Source: Melieria omissa
Taxonomy: Eukaryota; Arthropoda; Insecta; Diptera; Ulidiidae
Direction of reading: 5' to 3'
DNA length: 64,000 nucleotides
NCBI GenBank assembly: GCA_963971225.1
Contig: OZ020269.1
Span: forward strand, 18,722,921-18,786,920
Shown here: piece after piece, positions 31,099-44,600 of the stretch
Position numbering within the stretch: the stretch's first letter is position 1
Layout of the letters: each line of letters starts with the position of its first letter
The notes under the pieces: generated by a model
What the model saw: only the letters and a program-made list of their open reading frames with translations
Database searches by the model: none
Told to the model about the DNA's origin: nothing
Made by a program: the position numbers and the translations under genes

Positions 31099-32160
31099 CT
31101 GATATGCGTTTTTAGAGTATTGAGTGGCATTTTCTAGTTTAAAGTCAGTTCGAAATGTTGAAAATTTCGGCCCATATAAACACTTAAAATTATTTGTAAT
31201 TATAAATTTGTAAATTATAAATTAACGCAACCTAACATAATATAATTTAAATATATAAAAAAGTGGAAGTAGGTGTGAAAGGATTCGTCTTCTATCAGTT
31301 TAGGTTCATGCGAAAAGAAATTCCGAAAAATCTATTGGAAAAGTCGTTAAATCCCTACCATGTGTGTGAATGATTTGAGAACGGCTGAAAAGATTGGGTT
31401 TTTTGTTGTTTTATTATTATTATTTTTTATTAGTAGTTGTCATAACAAAGTTTGTATGAAAGAAAATGTTAGGCATTCATTATAAAAAAACAAATTGTGA
31501 AACAAATACAGCTTTCAGGATAATTCAATACCAATCTAAACTTTTCATGTGTAGTAAAAACTAAAAATATAAGTGCTGAACGAAAAATTAATGATTAAGC
31601 ATGTTTTTTACAAAAAGTTTTAATAAAAACATTATTTCAATCGGTGTCATTTAATTGAAGTACTTTTATTATAGCCTCATTTATTTGAGTAATTAAAAAT
31701 CACAAATAATCAAGTAAAATTTAAATAGTTTGTCTTTACAACTGTTTTCCTTAAATTATATTGCGTGAAAAAACTAAACTTTACTTAATTGAGAAATAAG
31801 TACAAAATATAAGAACATGCAATAATCTATGGCAATAGGACCAAACTATTCTTCACGGAAAATGTCGATAAAATTCGCTAATCTCAGTGCACTGACAACA
31901 CAATTATCTAAATTAGTTTACAATAATTTCAGCTGAATTGTTCAGATTTCTTACAACAATGTGTATATAAAGCACATAAAGCAAAGTAGTTGCGCGTCCA
32001 GTTAATCACGAAATTGTGCAAAAATCAAATTCGGCTACGATTCGCATCAGCGTTCGATGTTAGCCAAAAATAATTCATCTTAAAACTTATTTAACTGATA
32101 ATTACTCTAGTCTTATGCCATTTGTAAGCCTACGAATTTGAGCATTGAAGTCAGCTAAAG
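31099..32160. other. AT-rich spacer
   Basis: No gene seen. The part nearest 32161 is probably the 3' UTR of the GNPTAB-like gene on the minus strand. Confidence 0.4.
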
Positions 32161-34362
32161 CTAGAACCGCTGCACATAGCGGCGCGCAAATTTCGCCTTG
32201 TGTATGCAGACAAATCGCGCCAGGAATATAATCAGAATGACAGTAGCCACGTAGCCTACAACCAATGCGGCACGCTTACGCCTTCGCCACCGCTGGTAAT
32301 CGTGCCAATTGGTGAAGCGGTTGCGATACTCCGATTGCAATTCGAAACGGCTGCGACGCGGAAAGAACGATAGGTAAAAGTCCTCCAGCAGGTGGCGTAT
32401 GAGCTCGTTGTCCTCCGTTTGTGTGGGCTCCAGGTTGTCATTGATGCAGTTGAACTTTCTATAAAGATATAATGTTAAAACCGCTCAACATGGCACAGTT
32501 CACTGTAGTACACTCACCGAGGCTGGCGACGTATTTTGTCGAAACCGTCTACCACGTCGCTGACGTTGGAGGTGAGCATCATGAAATTATTGTGCACGGC
32601 ACGCTTGGGCAGCGTGTGGAACTTATATTTGGCGCGTGTGGCGAAATTCGATAGCAGCGCCTCCGCCAACAGCGTGCAATTCTCCACCAGCTCGCGTGTG
32701 ATTGTGGGCTGTGCGCCGAGAAAATAAGGTATAAGATGTTAGCAGAATATTAATCAACAATGCAGCTTTCGTTACCCACCACATTCGAGTCTTCGTAGCG
32801 CTCGTATACCAGCGTCGAGTAGACAATGCCGCTGCTGCTCTTGTCGACGTGGTCGCGAGAACAGTTGCCCACCACCTCCTCGAAGAAGTGCACCGCTGAC
32901 CAGTCAAGCGGCAGCGGGTACATGCGCGCCAGAAACGTGCGCACCTCGCGATCGGACCATGTGTGCGAGTGATCCGTATCGAACTCGTCGAACACCTCAC
33001 CCACGCTAACGCTTTTGGTTTCGCTCATCAGGAAGGAGTAGTAGGCGAATGCAAACTGCAGATCGTCGGCTGCACGAAAACGCTTCGTGGCAGTGTTCAG
33101 CACTTCGGCGGCGAACTTTGTATGCATTGCGTCAATGATGGTGCGGTCCAGCAGGAAGCCCACGTGCGCCAGCACGTTGCGCACCTTAAAGTTGTAGTGG
33201 CGATTGAGCAGCATGTTGGTGTTCAACAGCGACTGCGAGTAGATGTCCTTGGTGGACTTGTAGCTTTCGCTGGGCTCGGCGGCAGCATGCAATGACGCTG
33301 GCGGTGCCGCTGTGCTGCTGCTGTCGAGCCCTTCTGCATGGGACTGCGCGCGGCGCTCCTTGTTATAGTGGTCGACAATGAGGCGCAGCTCGTGCAGCGT
33401 GCTGAGATTACGATGTCGCACCAGCTCTCTGAACTGCGAGCTGTTGGCATGCATCTGTTTCAGTCTACGAATCTTTTTGCGAATAGGAAATTTTCGTACT
33501 TCCGAAATGCCCGGCGCGTGTTCGCTGCGTTTTGGTGGCTTTGTCTGCTGAGGCGAGCCGTCTGCGTTTTCGCTGGCAGAGAATAAGTGCGACTCGTCCT
33601 CGGCGCCAGCACAATCGCCGCCGTCGTACTGACACGCGGCAATGTTGCAGTGCCGGTCGCAGGCGCCATCGCCTATATACGTCCAGGGACAGTCGTCTGC
33701 GCAGTCGGGCACCATCCACGAGGCATGATAGATGCGCACGCCCTCCGACTCGGTGTACAGATCTTCCGGGTAGAGTGGTGCGCCTAGAAAGATGTCGTCG
33801 TTCATGTACAGAAAACGCTGAGACAGGCCGGGAATGCGATGAATGAAGGTTTCAATGGCGGCGCTGGAAAAGGTGGGCAGCAGCAGGGGATGAGGTGTGA
33901 GCACCTCGTGCGGCACCACGGTTACGCGCTCGTAGCTCAGATCCAGCCAGTGCGGAATCTGACCGTTGGTCACTATGTAGACGTGGCGCAGCCACGGAGC
34001 ATGCAGTTCCAGCGAGCGCAGCGAATAGCGCAACTCGTTCTTGTCGTCGAAGCGTGCTGGATCGTAGTTGGCGGCATCATAGCGCAACACACTTTCCACG
34101 AACGCCGCGTCCGAGCCGTTGACCCAAGTGTAGACCACATCGATGGGCTCGCAGTAGGAGTAGGAAGAGGCGGGCGTAGTATAGTTCTGAAAAAACAAAG
34201 TAGAATCCTAAAACATATGGTTGAGTGGATGTTTGGTTGACTTACTGCTACTAGTAGCCAGAGGATAATGAAGACCAAAAGACATATGGGGAAGATGCAA
34301 CGTCGCCTGACCCACTTCCAGATGTTTCGCAACAGGCGAACACACTTTCGTTGAATGCGCAT
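32161..34362 (-). CDS. Gnptab: N-acetylglucosamine-1-phosphotransferase alpha/beta-like (Stealth family)
   Basis: Four exons: 34362-34246, 34186-32780, 32708-32518, 32458-32161, joined in frame to 670 residues with GT-AG introns. The enzyme transfers GlcNAc-1-phosphate to mannose on lysosomal hydrolases in the Golgi. Order: N-terminal membrane anchor (about 23-39, FPICLLVFIILWLLVA), Stealth region 1 (VVYTWVNGSD, 56-65), Stealth region 2 with MNDDIFLG (167-174), one Notch/LNR-like Cys module (205-231, CPWTYIGDGACDRHC), an EF-hand loop D442 to E453 (DTDHSHTWSDRE), Stealth region 4 (PRKFNCINDN ... FYLSFFPRRSRFEL) and a C-terminal span (about 635-656). Much shorter than human GNPTAB (about 1256 residues); it matches the compact insect type (Drosophila CG8027). 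Divergent from VhaAC45 with a 624-bp spacer. Confidence 0.93.
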
Positions 34363-34986
34363 CCTGGTTAGTCATGGAGCGTTTTATTTACACATTTTTT
34401 ACTGTACTATTTCACCTAAAACCTAACAATCAACATTTGCCGGATTCAACAAAACTTTAGTTACAGCTGATAAGAACCAATGTTGCCGTGCTACATACTT
34501 TTTGTAGATGATTCATTGTAACGAAGCTTGGCAAGTCCCAAACACTGAGTGTCGCACAACATTAATAAATTGTGTTAAAATTATTTTCCGTATGGAAAAT
34601 AATTTGTCATTAATTGTTCCGTTAATTGAGAGTATTTAACGGTACATTTGCGGTCAATTTCCCATAGTCCCAAAAATAACTTCTGCATTGAAGCTTACTG
34701 CAAAACTGTTGAGTTGGCAACACTAACAGCCATCCACTTCATCACGAGTTCGCGTTGCGCCATCTGCCGCCAGACCATTGCATTCTAGCATATCACATGA
34801 CTGTCATATGCAGCCAAGAGGAATTTTTCGCATTTGACAGGGCGAGTTTTCATGGCACGGTGAAAAGTTGGAAGGATCTTCGCCAATTTCCATTATTGTT
34901 TCGTTTCGCGTTTTCTGCTCAATTCAATTTTAAAGTGCACGAAATTTATTTTGGACTTTGATATTTTATTGCAACACATTGGAACA
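34363..34986. promoter_or_regulatory. Shared intergenic region of Gnptab and VhaAC45
   Basis: 624 bp between two divergent start codons must contain both promoters and both 5' leaders. A 12-bp-arm palindrome lies at 34578-34605 (AAATTATTTTCC, spacer GTAT, GGAAAATAATTT). No TATA box stands out. Co-regulation of the two lysosome-related genes is an inference. Confidence 0.55.
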
Positions 34987-36328
34987 ATGTTGAAAACGCT
35001 AATAGCGACGTTGTGCGTCATTGGTGTCACACTGGCCGTGGAGTCACCTGTCTTCCTGTTCGGTGCCAACGGGTGAGTGCTGCACCGGAACAGGTACAAT
35101 TTATTTGAAAGCGAGCTAAGTGTGTTATTTTTCTAGGCCCAGCAAGCCTGCGCTTCAGACAATTTCCCAGGAAGAGTTCGGAGAGATTGTGGCGCCTTTG
35201 TTGAAGGATCATATGATACTAGCCTTCCAGGAAAATGATGTAAGACACTGACGTGTTGAAACGGCACCACTCAACCCAATAACCATCTAATGTGTTCACA
35301 GCTAACGACAGCCGATTTGCAAAGCTGCGGTGCCAAAGATAGGAGCTCGGAGACCTGTTACGCTCATTTGAAGAGTGTATCACATAAGACTTATTATGCC
35401 AATGTCGAGGATGCTGCCGGTGCATTGGCCGCAGTGGCACAGAAAAATGAAAAGAACAGCGTGAACAAGCAGGGACAACTGGAGTCACCGCTCAAGTGTG
35501 AGGCAGGCAAGGTTGTCTTTGTGAAATTCAACGACCCTGAGCGCAGCCGTAGCAGCGCCCTGGTGGCACATGGTAAGTAGCTGTGCTTTGAGCTCGTATA
35601 TGTTTGCTATTTTGCCCCTTCTTTACACAATAGATGCGGCCATTGCCAGCATTGTGAACGAACTGTCCTGTCCCGTCATCTATCTGTACATGGCCACACC
35701 CACTAATGCGCCCGCTGTGCTAAAGCGATCGCGACGCGCCGCTCCTACACCCGTGCGTGACGGGCATTTGTTCCGCGAGGGCGCCGATTTCCTGCTGTTC
35801 TTCACCACGCTATCCATCAGTGTGGACGGCACCAAGACCGAGATCGTCATCGATAACATGTCCGTAGCTAAGCCGAACAACACCGATCTCTCTGTAACAC
35901 TGACTGGCGGCGGCAACAAGCTGACCTTTGACATACTACTCAAACGCGACGGCTACTACTACATGAAGCAATTGAAGTACAACGACAAGACACAGTTCCG
36001 TACTACGGACGTGAATGCGCCACCCGCTTTCTCCTACTTCTGTGGCAATTTGACGTTGTACGCCAGCGACGGTTCCAATACGAAGCTGCTGTGGAACTCG
36101 GTGCAGTTTCAGGCACCCTTCGGTACTACCAAGAATGAAAATTTCCCTTTCGGCGACTCGTGGAACTGCGTAGGTTTCTTCTCGCCCGCCATATTGGCCG
36201 GTCTCTTCGTAATCATCATACTCCTGGGCATTACATTCACTGGCATATGTTGCATGATGGACATCAACACAATGGATCGCTTTGACGATCCCAAAGGCAA
36301 AACCATCACCATCAATGCGAACGAGTAA
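34987..36328 (+). CDS. VhaAC45: V-type ATPase accessory subunit Ac45 (S1)
   Basis: Four exons: 34987-35072, 35137-35239, 35302-35572, 35634-36328, giving 384 residues. Ac45/ATP6AP1 is a type I membrane glycoprotein of the V-ATPase Vo sector, needed for assembly and trafficking of the proton pump to acidic organelles. Visible parts are a signal peptide (MLKTLIATLCVIGVTLAVES), a luminal domain, a furin-type cleavage site KRSRR at 184-188, a conserved beta-rich luminal C-domain with FSYFCGNLTLYAS and NWNC-like WNCVGFFSPAILAG, one membrane span (about 339-362) and a short cytosolic tail (DINTMDRFDDPKGK). Several N-x-S/T glycosylation sites lie in the luminal part. Intact; its neighbour CG8027-like is the same as in Drosophila. 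Confidence 0.95.
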
Positions 36329-37013
36329 GGGCGCACAGCATGCTCGGCACAGCTGGCCTCGGCCGCTGCTGCACACATTTCATTCCCTTGTATTTTATTT
36401 CGTTTTTGGCTTTATTTTTGCCACAACTTCCGTCAAAGTGTACAATACTTTTCTTTATAACTACGTAATTATTTTCGCAACGGCGTTTCATTTGAGCGTA
36501 AAAAAGGCGACATTACTTTTGTAAAACCACAAAACGCTTGGAAATTCGAATTACGCACAAATGTATTTCATTCTCGGCCTCGTGAAGCTGCAAACATACA
36601 AATTTTGTACCGGTGTGTAGCCCTGGCAAGTTCTGCCCACAATCCTCAGGCTAGAGTCAGCATCCCATGTGCCTGGGGATTGCAGCCAAAACTTGAGTAT
36701 ACGCGCATCGCTTTTGTTTGATACTATTATTTTTTGTTTCTTCATCAATTTGCTGCCGCGCTTGCAGTTGCAGCGGCATGTGCTTCCTTCATCGAGCCGA
36801 TCGCAGGGCGGCGTGCAAGGACAATACTAAGCGCCTACATATAAGCAACGATTTATACAAGTCTCCCAGCAGTTACGTGTGTGTGTGTCTGCGACAAATT
36901 GACGTATTTTCATGTATTCAATATATATTTTATAGTCACACGTATTAGCGAAAGCAACAATTTTATATTATCTAAACTTGTTCGTAACTGTATTGCGATA
37001 CTAGGGAAAAGCA

Positions 37014-37019
37014 AATAAA
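37014..37019 (+). promoter_or_regulatory. Poly(A) signal, VhaAC45
   Basis: AATAAA about 690 bp after the stop codon, preceded by uninterrupted non-coding 3' UTR-like sequence. Confidence 0.5.
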
Positions 37020-37024
37020 GTTGT

Positions 37025-39150
37025 TTTCTTGTTTGTTGAAAAAAATGTGTACTATATTTTTTTGAGAGTGATGATGTTGCTCAATTAAAAAGACAACTGG
37101 CCGAAGCGGTGCAAAACTGGGAGGGGGCTCTCAGCCGCTAGTGGCAGAAAATGGTGCTGTGAATAAAAAATAAAATAAAAAAAATTACAGTAAATTGATT
37201 AACAGTTTTGTAAAAGCTTTGCTGCCACCTACGACTACAACAATAAAATGAAATAAACTTGGCACAATAACTGAAATCGCACCAGCAATAACTCGTTGCA
37301 TGTCGTTTATCATGTCGACAAATAAATAAAAGCATAAAAATTCGGCATATTCGGACGGGTGCACTTTTTTTTTGCATTTGTTTTCACTGCGGTGGATCAC
37401 ATGAAAACAATAAGCAGAAAAAATTCTTCCCTTGGGATTTTAATATTGAAAACTTTTTGATTTTGACACTTGGATTTTGATATTTTTCAATTAATGTTTT
37501 ATATTTCATTGTTGTTCATTTATTGTTTTATTTTGCATTTTATTGTATTTGTAACACATTCATTCATTCACTTCACATTGCATTGTTTTGCATTATTTAC
37601 TAAATTTGTTAATATTTTGAATATGTTTAAATAAGAATTTGTCCCACTATTTGATTTGCCTCAATGTTCACATACGCACACAGACACACACACACTCATT
37701 CATTCACTTATTCATATTTGAAGCTTTTTTATTAACCAACCCCGGCAACCCATTAAAATCATCTGCTGTTCATGCCCAACCAAAAGAAATATCTATGCCA
37801 TAAATTTTGCAAGTAGTTTATTTTTATTAACAGAAAAATCGACATGAAAAAAGTGGAAATTGCAATTTGAAAACTCTACATTGCAGTCATAAATTTAAAC
37901 AAAGTTTTCAATAAATTTTAATTGAAATTTTAGTCACATGGGTAATGCAATTTTTCTATTTAAATTTTTTAATGTTTTGTGTTTTTGTTCAACAAAAACT
38001 GCAAAGAGTAATTAATATAAATTTTCTGAAAACACACAATCTCCACTTTTTTGAAGTTGTGAATGTTAATGCTGTCAACGAGTTCAAGTGTGGCTTAGCA
38101 TTAAAACATTTTCAATTTCTCTGCTAACATTCAACTATTTCATTTCTCTAACTGTTCCTCAACAACTCCAGCAAGACTAAACCAACATTTGTGTGTTGTG
38201 ATTTTTTATCTCTAGTGCGACAGCTGGTTGTGAAATTTGTCTCCAACTGTTGGCCCCATCTGAAGCGTTGCCGTTTGACTTCATTTGTTACTAAATGCAG
38301 TGAGAAAAGCAACTGCACTTTCCTACTTGCCAAATTTTTATTGTCATTGCGTGCTTTTGCTGTTTTCCCATCAAGATTTGAAAGCGAATTAAAATGCTCT
38401 GAAATTGTTGTTGAATTGTCACTTTGTTGCTGTTGTTGTTGTTGTACATGTTTGAAGTACAAATGTCTAAGTATGAGTTGGTTGCATTACGAACAGGTCA
38501 GCGCATCAGAAAGCTGTCGCACACAATGCAACCAAATTGTTGCAAACAACTAACCAACAACAACAACGTTAATGTCGTCACTGCAGCTCGGAGCGGCACA
38601 ATGGTAAACAATTGGCAGGACATGCACGAACATCGAGTGAAACAAAGCGAAAGCACTCACCTGTAGATGTCGAGCATGAAAACTTTGTAACGGCTTCTAG
38701 ATGAGCCAGCAGCAGCAGCGGCGAAGCGTTGCACGTGGCGTTGTGTTGCATACGAACACAATGCATTCAAAAGCTGTTCGCTTATTGTGTTGGCGCCGAG
38801 TTGATGTCGATGTGCCGTTGGCGGGTGGCGTGTGGGTGTTTAAATTTGCTTAGCGTAATGAAGTTGGAAGCGACCAGATGGCAACGCATGAAAACTATAC
38901 TTGACAGTGATGTGGATTCAATGTAAAGAAAATGAAAGTAGGAATGAGAAGGGAAAAAAAGAAAATAAGTATTAAAGGAGCAAACATTATGAGTAAGATT
39001 GCGTAAGTTTGATTTAATAGTGTATTGGTTTATGAGAAATTAATAATAATAAAAAAAATAATAAATAGAATAAAAAATAATGTCATACAGTCGTTCAATA
39101 GTCTGTAGCTCTTTTCAAGCACAGATCTTTGCTATTTGCAAAGTTATTGA
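37025..39150. other. Non-coding stretch
   Basis: AT-rich, then a GTT/CAA microsatellite at about 38420-38450. Several short frames have no domain. No gene supported. Confidence 0.4.
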
Positions 39151-39154
39151 ACTA

Positions 39155-39560
39155 CATAATTCGTGATAACGAACGAACTATTCTCATAGATTGCATAGTC
39201 TTTGTGGATACGCAGGAAGCTCTCCAAACATTTATATACGATTCCAGGATATAGAAATGCCGCGAATTTCTTCAAAGCTGCGACACCAACCGGTTGCTCT
39301 CTACTGGTTCCAGGGTCCCTGGGATGGCAGAAAGCGAGCAGCTGACAAGCTGGCAGGAAAAGAAAACTACTGAATCTACTGGAATCTTTAATGGCGAACT
39401 AGGACCAGCAGTGGCACCTGCCGGACTCTGTGAAGAATCCGACTTGTACTGTTCCTGAGTGGATACTTTATTTCCCGTATTCCTTCAAAACATGCGACAT
39501 CAACGGGCCACTTTCTTCTGGTTCCAAGCTTCCTGTGGTGGCAGAAATGGTATGAAAGGA
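39155..39560 (+). pseudogene. LINE ribonuclease H remnant, duplicated
   Basis: The plus strand reads DCIVFVDTQEALQTFIYDS at about 39188, resembling the FVDSQAAL Asp motif of non-LTR retrotransposon RNase H. After a frame change it reads LYWFQGPWDGRKRAADKLAG, resembling the W-PGH-G--GNE-AD-LA motif. A second copy of the latter block (CCTTCAAAACATGCGACATC, then TGGTTCCAAGCTTCC) lies at 39481-39540. Catalytic residues are damaged. It may be the upstream part of the LINE whose 3' end is at 45180-45480. Confidence 0.6.
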
Positions 39561-39691
39561 AAGAAGAAGAAAGAAAGTTACTAACTATTAACAGTTGGAT
39601 TTGTAAAGAATCTTTATGGCGATGGGCGGTGACTCACCCTGTTTATACCCTGAGTCGATAATAAACGGTAACTCGTTGGGGTCATCACTGG

Positions 39692-41658
39692 ATACTAATA
39701 CTAATACTAATACTAATACTAATACTAATACTAATACTAATACTAATACTAATACTAATACTAATACTAATACTAATACTAATACTAATACTAATACTAA
39801 TACTAATACTAATACTAATACTAATACTAATACTAATACTAATACTAATACTAATACTAATACTAATACTAATACTAATACTAATACTAATACTAATACT
39901 AATACTAATACTAATACTAATACTAATACTAATACTAATACTAATACTAATACTAATACTAATACTAATACTAATACTAATACTAATACTAATACTAATA
40001 CTAATACTAATACTAATACTAATACTAATACTAATACTAATACTAATACTAATACTAATACTAATACTAATACTAATACTAATACTAATACTAATACTAA
40101 TACTAATACTAATACTAATACTAATACTAATACTAATACTAATACTAATACTAATACTAATACTAATACTAATACTAATACTAATACTAATACTAATACT
40201 AATACTAATACTAATACTAATACTAATACTAATACTAATACTAATACTAATACTAATACTAATACTAATACTAATACTAATACTAATACTAATACTAATA
40301 CTAATACTAATACTAATACTAATACTAATACTAATACTAATACTAATACTAATACTAATACTAATACTAATACTAATACTAATACTAATACTAATACTAA
40401 TACTAATACTAATACTAATACTAATACTAATACTAATACTAATACTAATACTAATACTAATACTAATACTAATACTAATACTAATACTAATACTAATACT
40501 AATACTAATACTAATACTAATACTAATACTAATACTAATACTAATACTAATACTAATACTAATACTAATACTAATACTAATACTAATACTAATACTAATA
40601 CTAATACTAATACTAATACTAATACTAATACTAATACTAATACTAATACTAATACTAATACTAATACTAATACTAATACTAATACTAATACTAATACTAA
40701 TACTAATACTAATACTAATACTAATACTAATACTAATACTAATACTAATACTAATACTAATACTAATACTAATACTAATACTAATACTAATACTAATACT
40801 AATACTAATACTAATACTAATACTAATACTAATACTAATACTAATACTAATACTAATACTAATACTAATACTAATACTAATACTAATACTAATACTAATA
40901 CTAATACTAATACTAATACTAATACTAATACTAATACTAATACTAATACTAATACTAATACTAATACTAATACTAATACTAATACTAATACTAATACTAA
41001 TACTAATACTAATACTAATACTAATACTAATACTAATACTAATACTAATACTAATACTAATACTAATACTAATACTAATACTAATACTAATACTAATACT
41101 AATACTAATACTAATACTAATACTAATACTAATACTAATACTAATACTAATACTAATACTAATACTAATACTAATACTAATACTAATACTAATACTAATA
41201 CTAATACTAATACTAATACTAATACTAATACTAATACTAATACTAATACTAATACTAATACTAATACTAATACTAATACTAATACTAATACTAATACTAA
41301 TACTAATACTAATACTAATACTAATACTAATACTAATACTAATACTAATACTAATACTAATACTAATACTAATACTAATACTAATACTAATACTAATACT
41401 AATACTAATACTAATACTAATACTAATACTAATACTAATACTAATACTAATACTAATACTAATACTAATACTAATACTAATACTAATACTAATACTAATA
41501 CTAATACTAATACTAATACTAATACTAATACTAATACTAATACTAATACTAATACTAATACTAATACTAATACTAATACTAATACTAATACTAATACTAA
41601 TACTAATACTAATACTAATACTAATACTAATACTAATACTAATACTAATACTAATACT
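39692..41658. repeat. Hexanucleotide satellite (TACTAA)n, about 328 units
   Basis: 1967 bp of the unit ACTAAT/TACTAA with no variant seen by eye. It ends in a short ACTT run (41656-41679) that leads into the 3' end of the RTE LINE. The same hexamer resumes at 44921 on the other side of the LINE. Open frames through it (Thr-Asn repeats) are artefacts. Confidence 0.97.
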
Positions 41659-41675
41659 TACTTACTTACTTACTT

Positions 41676-44600
41676 AACTGGCCATAACAACCCGTTATCG
41701 GGTTACGGCCTGCCGCAAAACTTCTCTCCAGGCGCCTCTGCTTCGCGCGCGCCTTCTCCAGTTGGTCACACCAAGAGATACCAGGGCCTCTTCCACTTGG
41801 TCCTTCCATCGGAGACACGGCCTCCCTCTTCGCCGTCGACCTCCAACCATCGCATCGAATGCCTTTTTTTTCGCCGGAGCTTCGTCGTCCATGCGGCAGA
41901 CATGACCGAGCCAGCGTAGCCGCTGGATGTTAATTCGCTGCGCTACGTCCATGTCCTTATACAGCTCATACAGCTCGTTATTGGTTCGTATGCGATAGTC
42001 GTCACCAACCCGAACAGGGCCGAAGATTTTGCGAAGCACCTTCCTCTCGAACACTCCAAGGGCCGCTATGTCGTTTCGTGTCATTGTCCATGCTTCAGCG
42101 CCATAGAGGAGCACGGGCAAGATAAGCGTCCTATAGAGTGCAAGTTTTGTCGGTCGAGAGAGGTCTCTACTTCTCAATTGCCTACCGAGACCGTAGTAGC
42201 ACCTGTTGGCAAGAGTTATCCTTCGCTTTATCTCCAGACTGACATCATTGCTGCTGTTGATGGCGGTGCCAAGGTAGACGAATTCCTTGACAACTTCAAA
42301 AGCATACCTGTTGGCCTCGACGTGAGACCCTAGCCGCTGCGAGTCCCTGCGTGTAGACAGCATATACTTCGTCTTGCCCTCATTTACCACCAGACCCATT
42401 TTGGCAGATTCTCTTTCGATAGCCGCAAAGGCAGCGGTGACATCTCGCTTGTTACGTCCGATGACATCAATATCATCAGCGTAAGCAAGGAGCTGGACAC
42501 TTTTGTTGAAAATTGTGCCATTACGATGTACACCGGCCTTGCGCAGAACACTCTCCATGGTGAAGTTGAAGAGGTCGCAGGACAAAGGATCGCCCTGTCT
42601 GAAACCTCGAACGGTATCAAAGGGGTCGGAGAGGTCACTTCCAACCTTGACGGAGCTGCGCGTATTGCTCAACGTCGCTCTGCAAAGTCTAACGAGCTTT
42701 GCAGGGATACCAAGTTCAGACAATGCGGCATATAGGCGATCCCTTATCGGGCTATCGAATGCTGCCTTGTAATCGATGAAGAGATGGTGTGTATCGATTT
42801 GGTTCTCATGGGTCTTCTCCAGGATTTGGCGTAGAGTGAATATCTGGTCGATGGTGGACTTACCAGGTCTAAAGCCGCACTGATAAGGTCCAATCAGCGC
42901 CTTGGCGAGTGGCTTTAGTCTTTCACATAATACGCTCGTCAGGACCTTGTATGCAATGGGAAGTAGGCTGATACCCCTGTAGTTGGCGCATATTGTTGGG
43001 TCGCCTTTCTTCAGCACAGGACAAAGGGCACTGAGGTTCCAATCGTTGGGCATTCGTTCCTCCAGCCATATTTTGCAAATGAGCTGATGCATGCACCCAA
43101 TCAGCTCACCGCCGCCGGCCTTGAACAATTCAGCTGGTAGCCCATCCGGCCCTGCAGCTTTGTTGTTCTTGAGTCGCTGGGTAGCGACCCGGACCTCGTC
43201 ATGGCTGGGCGGTGGCACATCCACACCGTCGTCGTCGATTGGTGCCATCTGGACATCTTCACCACTGGCGGTATTGTTCCCTTCGTCGCCTGCGAGCAGC
43301 TTGGTGAAGTGCTCCTTCCACAACCTCAGCACACCCTGCGCATCCGTAACCAGATCCCCGTTTTCGTCTCTGCAAGAAGATGCCCCAGGCTTAAATCCTT
43401 CCGTAAGACGCTTAACTTTTTGGAAGAATTTTCGGGCGTCATTCCTGCTCCTGCACTCCTCGATTTCCTCACGCTCGCGCCTTTCTTGCTCCCGTTTCTT
43501 GCGTCTAAAAAGGCACCTCTCTTTCTTCCTCTCCTCCCGGTATTTTTCTGTCATGGCTCGCGTGGCGGCCGACTGCAGGGTCTTCTTGTATGCAGCATTC
43601 TTCACTGCAGTGGCTGCGCGACACTCTTCATCGTACCATTGGTTTTTTGGTGGTGGGCGTCGAAAACCAAGGACATTTTCTGCGGCGACGCGCATAGAGT
43701 GGGATAAGTGAGCCCATAATCCGCCGATGTCATCAGGTGGAGAGGGGGAGCGACCGAGCTGGTTGGAGAGTTGAGCGGAGTAGGCTTCGGCTACCCCTTG
43801 TGATCGCAGCTTACTGATGTCCAGCTTTCTTCGCAAACTAGGTTGTGCGGTCTTCGCTGCGCAAAGACGCATGCGTACCTTGGCTGCAACAAGGTAGTGG
43901 TCCGAGTCGATGTTGGGTCCTCGGAACGTGCGCACATCTAGAATGCTAGAAGCATGCCTTCCATCAATCACAATGTGATCAATCTGGTTGCGGGTGGATT
44001 GATCGGGGGATAACCAGGTGGCCTTGTGGATATCGAGGTGCTGGAATCTGGTGCTACTAACTACCATGTTTCGTGCCGCGGCGAAATCGATCAGCCTCAG
44101 ACCGTTGTTCGAAGTGGTCCCATGGAGGCTGAACTGCCCGACTGTGGGGCCAAAGATGCCTTCTCGCCCGACCTTTGCGTTGAAGTCCCCGAGGACAATT
44201 TTGACGTCATGGGCCGGGCACCTGTCGTAGACGTCCTCGAGCTTCGCATAGAAGGCATCCTTGGTCGCATCGTCCTTCTCTTCCGTCGGGGCGTGTGCGC
44301 AAATCAGGCTGATGCTAAAGTATTTAGCTTTGATGCGGATCGAAGCCAGCCGTTCGTTCACCGGAGTGAACCGAGAGACGTGGTGGCGAAGTCTCTTGCT
44401 GACCACAAATCCGCAGCCAAATTCGCGCTTCTCCGCATGGCAGCTGTAGTAGATATCGCAGTCTGCTCGCTTGGAGCAACCGTGTCCTGTCCATCGCATT
44501 TCCTGGATGGCGGTGATGTCAGCCTTACATTTCGTGAGGGTTTCCGCCAGTTGGATAGAGGCACCTTCCCTATAGAGGGTCCGGACATTCCAGGTGCATA

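Noticed and set aside
39616..41919. Long plus-strand frame of Thr-Asn repeats
   Set aside because: It is the translation of the TACTAA satellite and runs antisense into the LINE 3' end. There is no independent coding signal.
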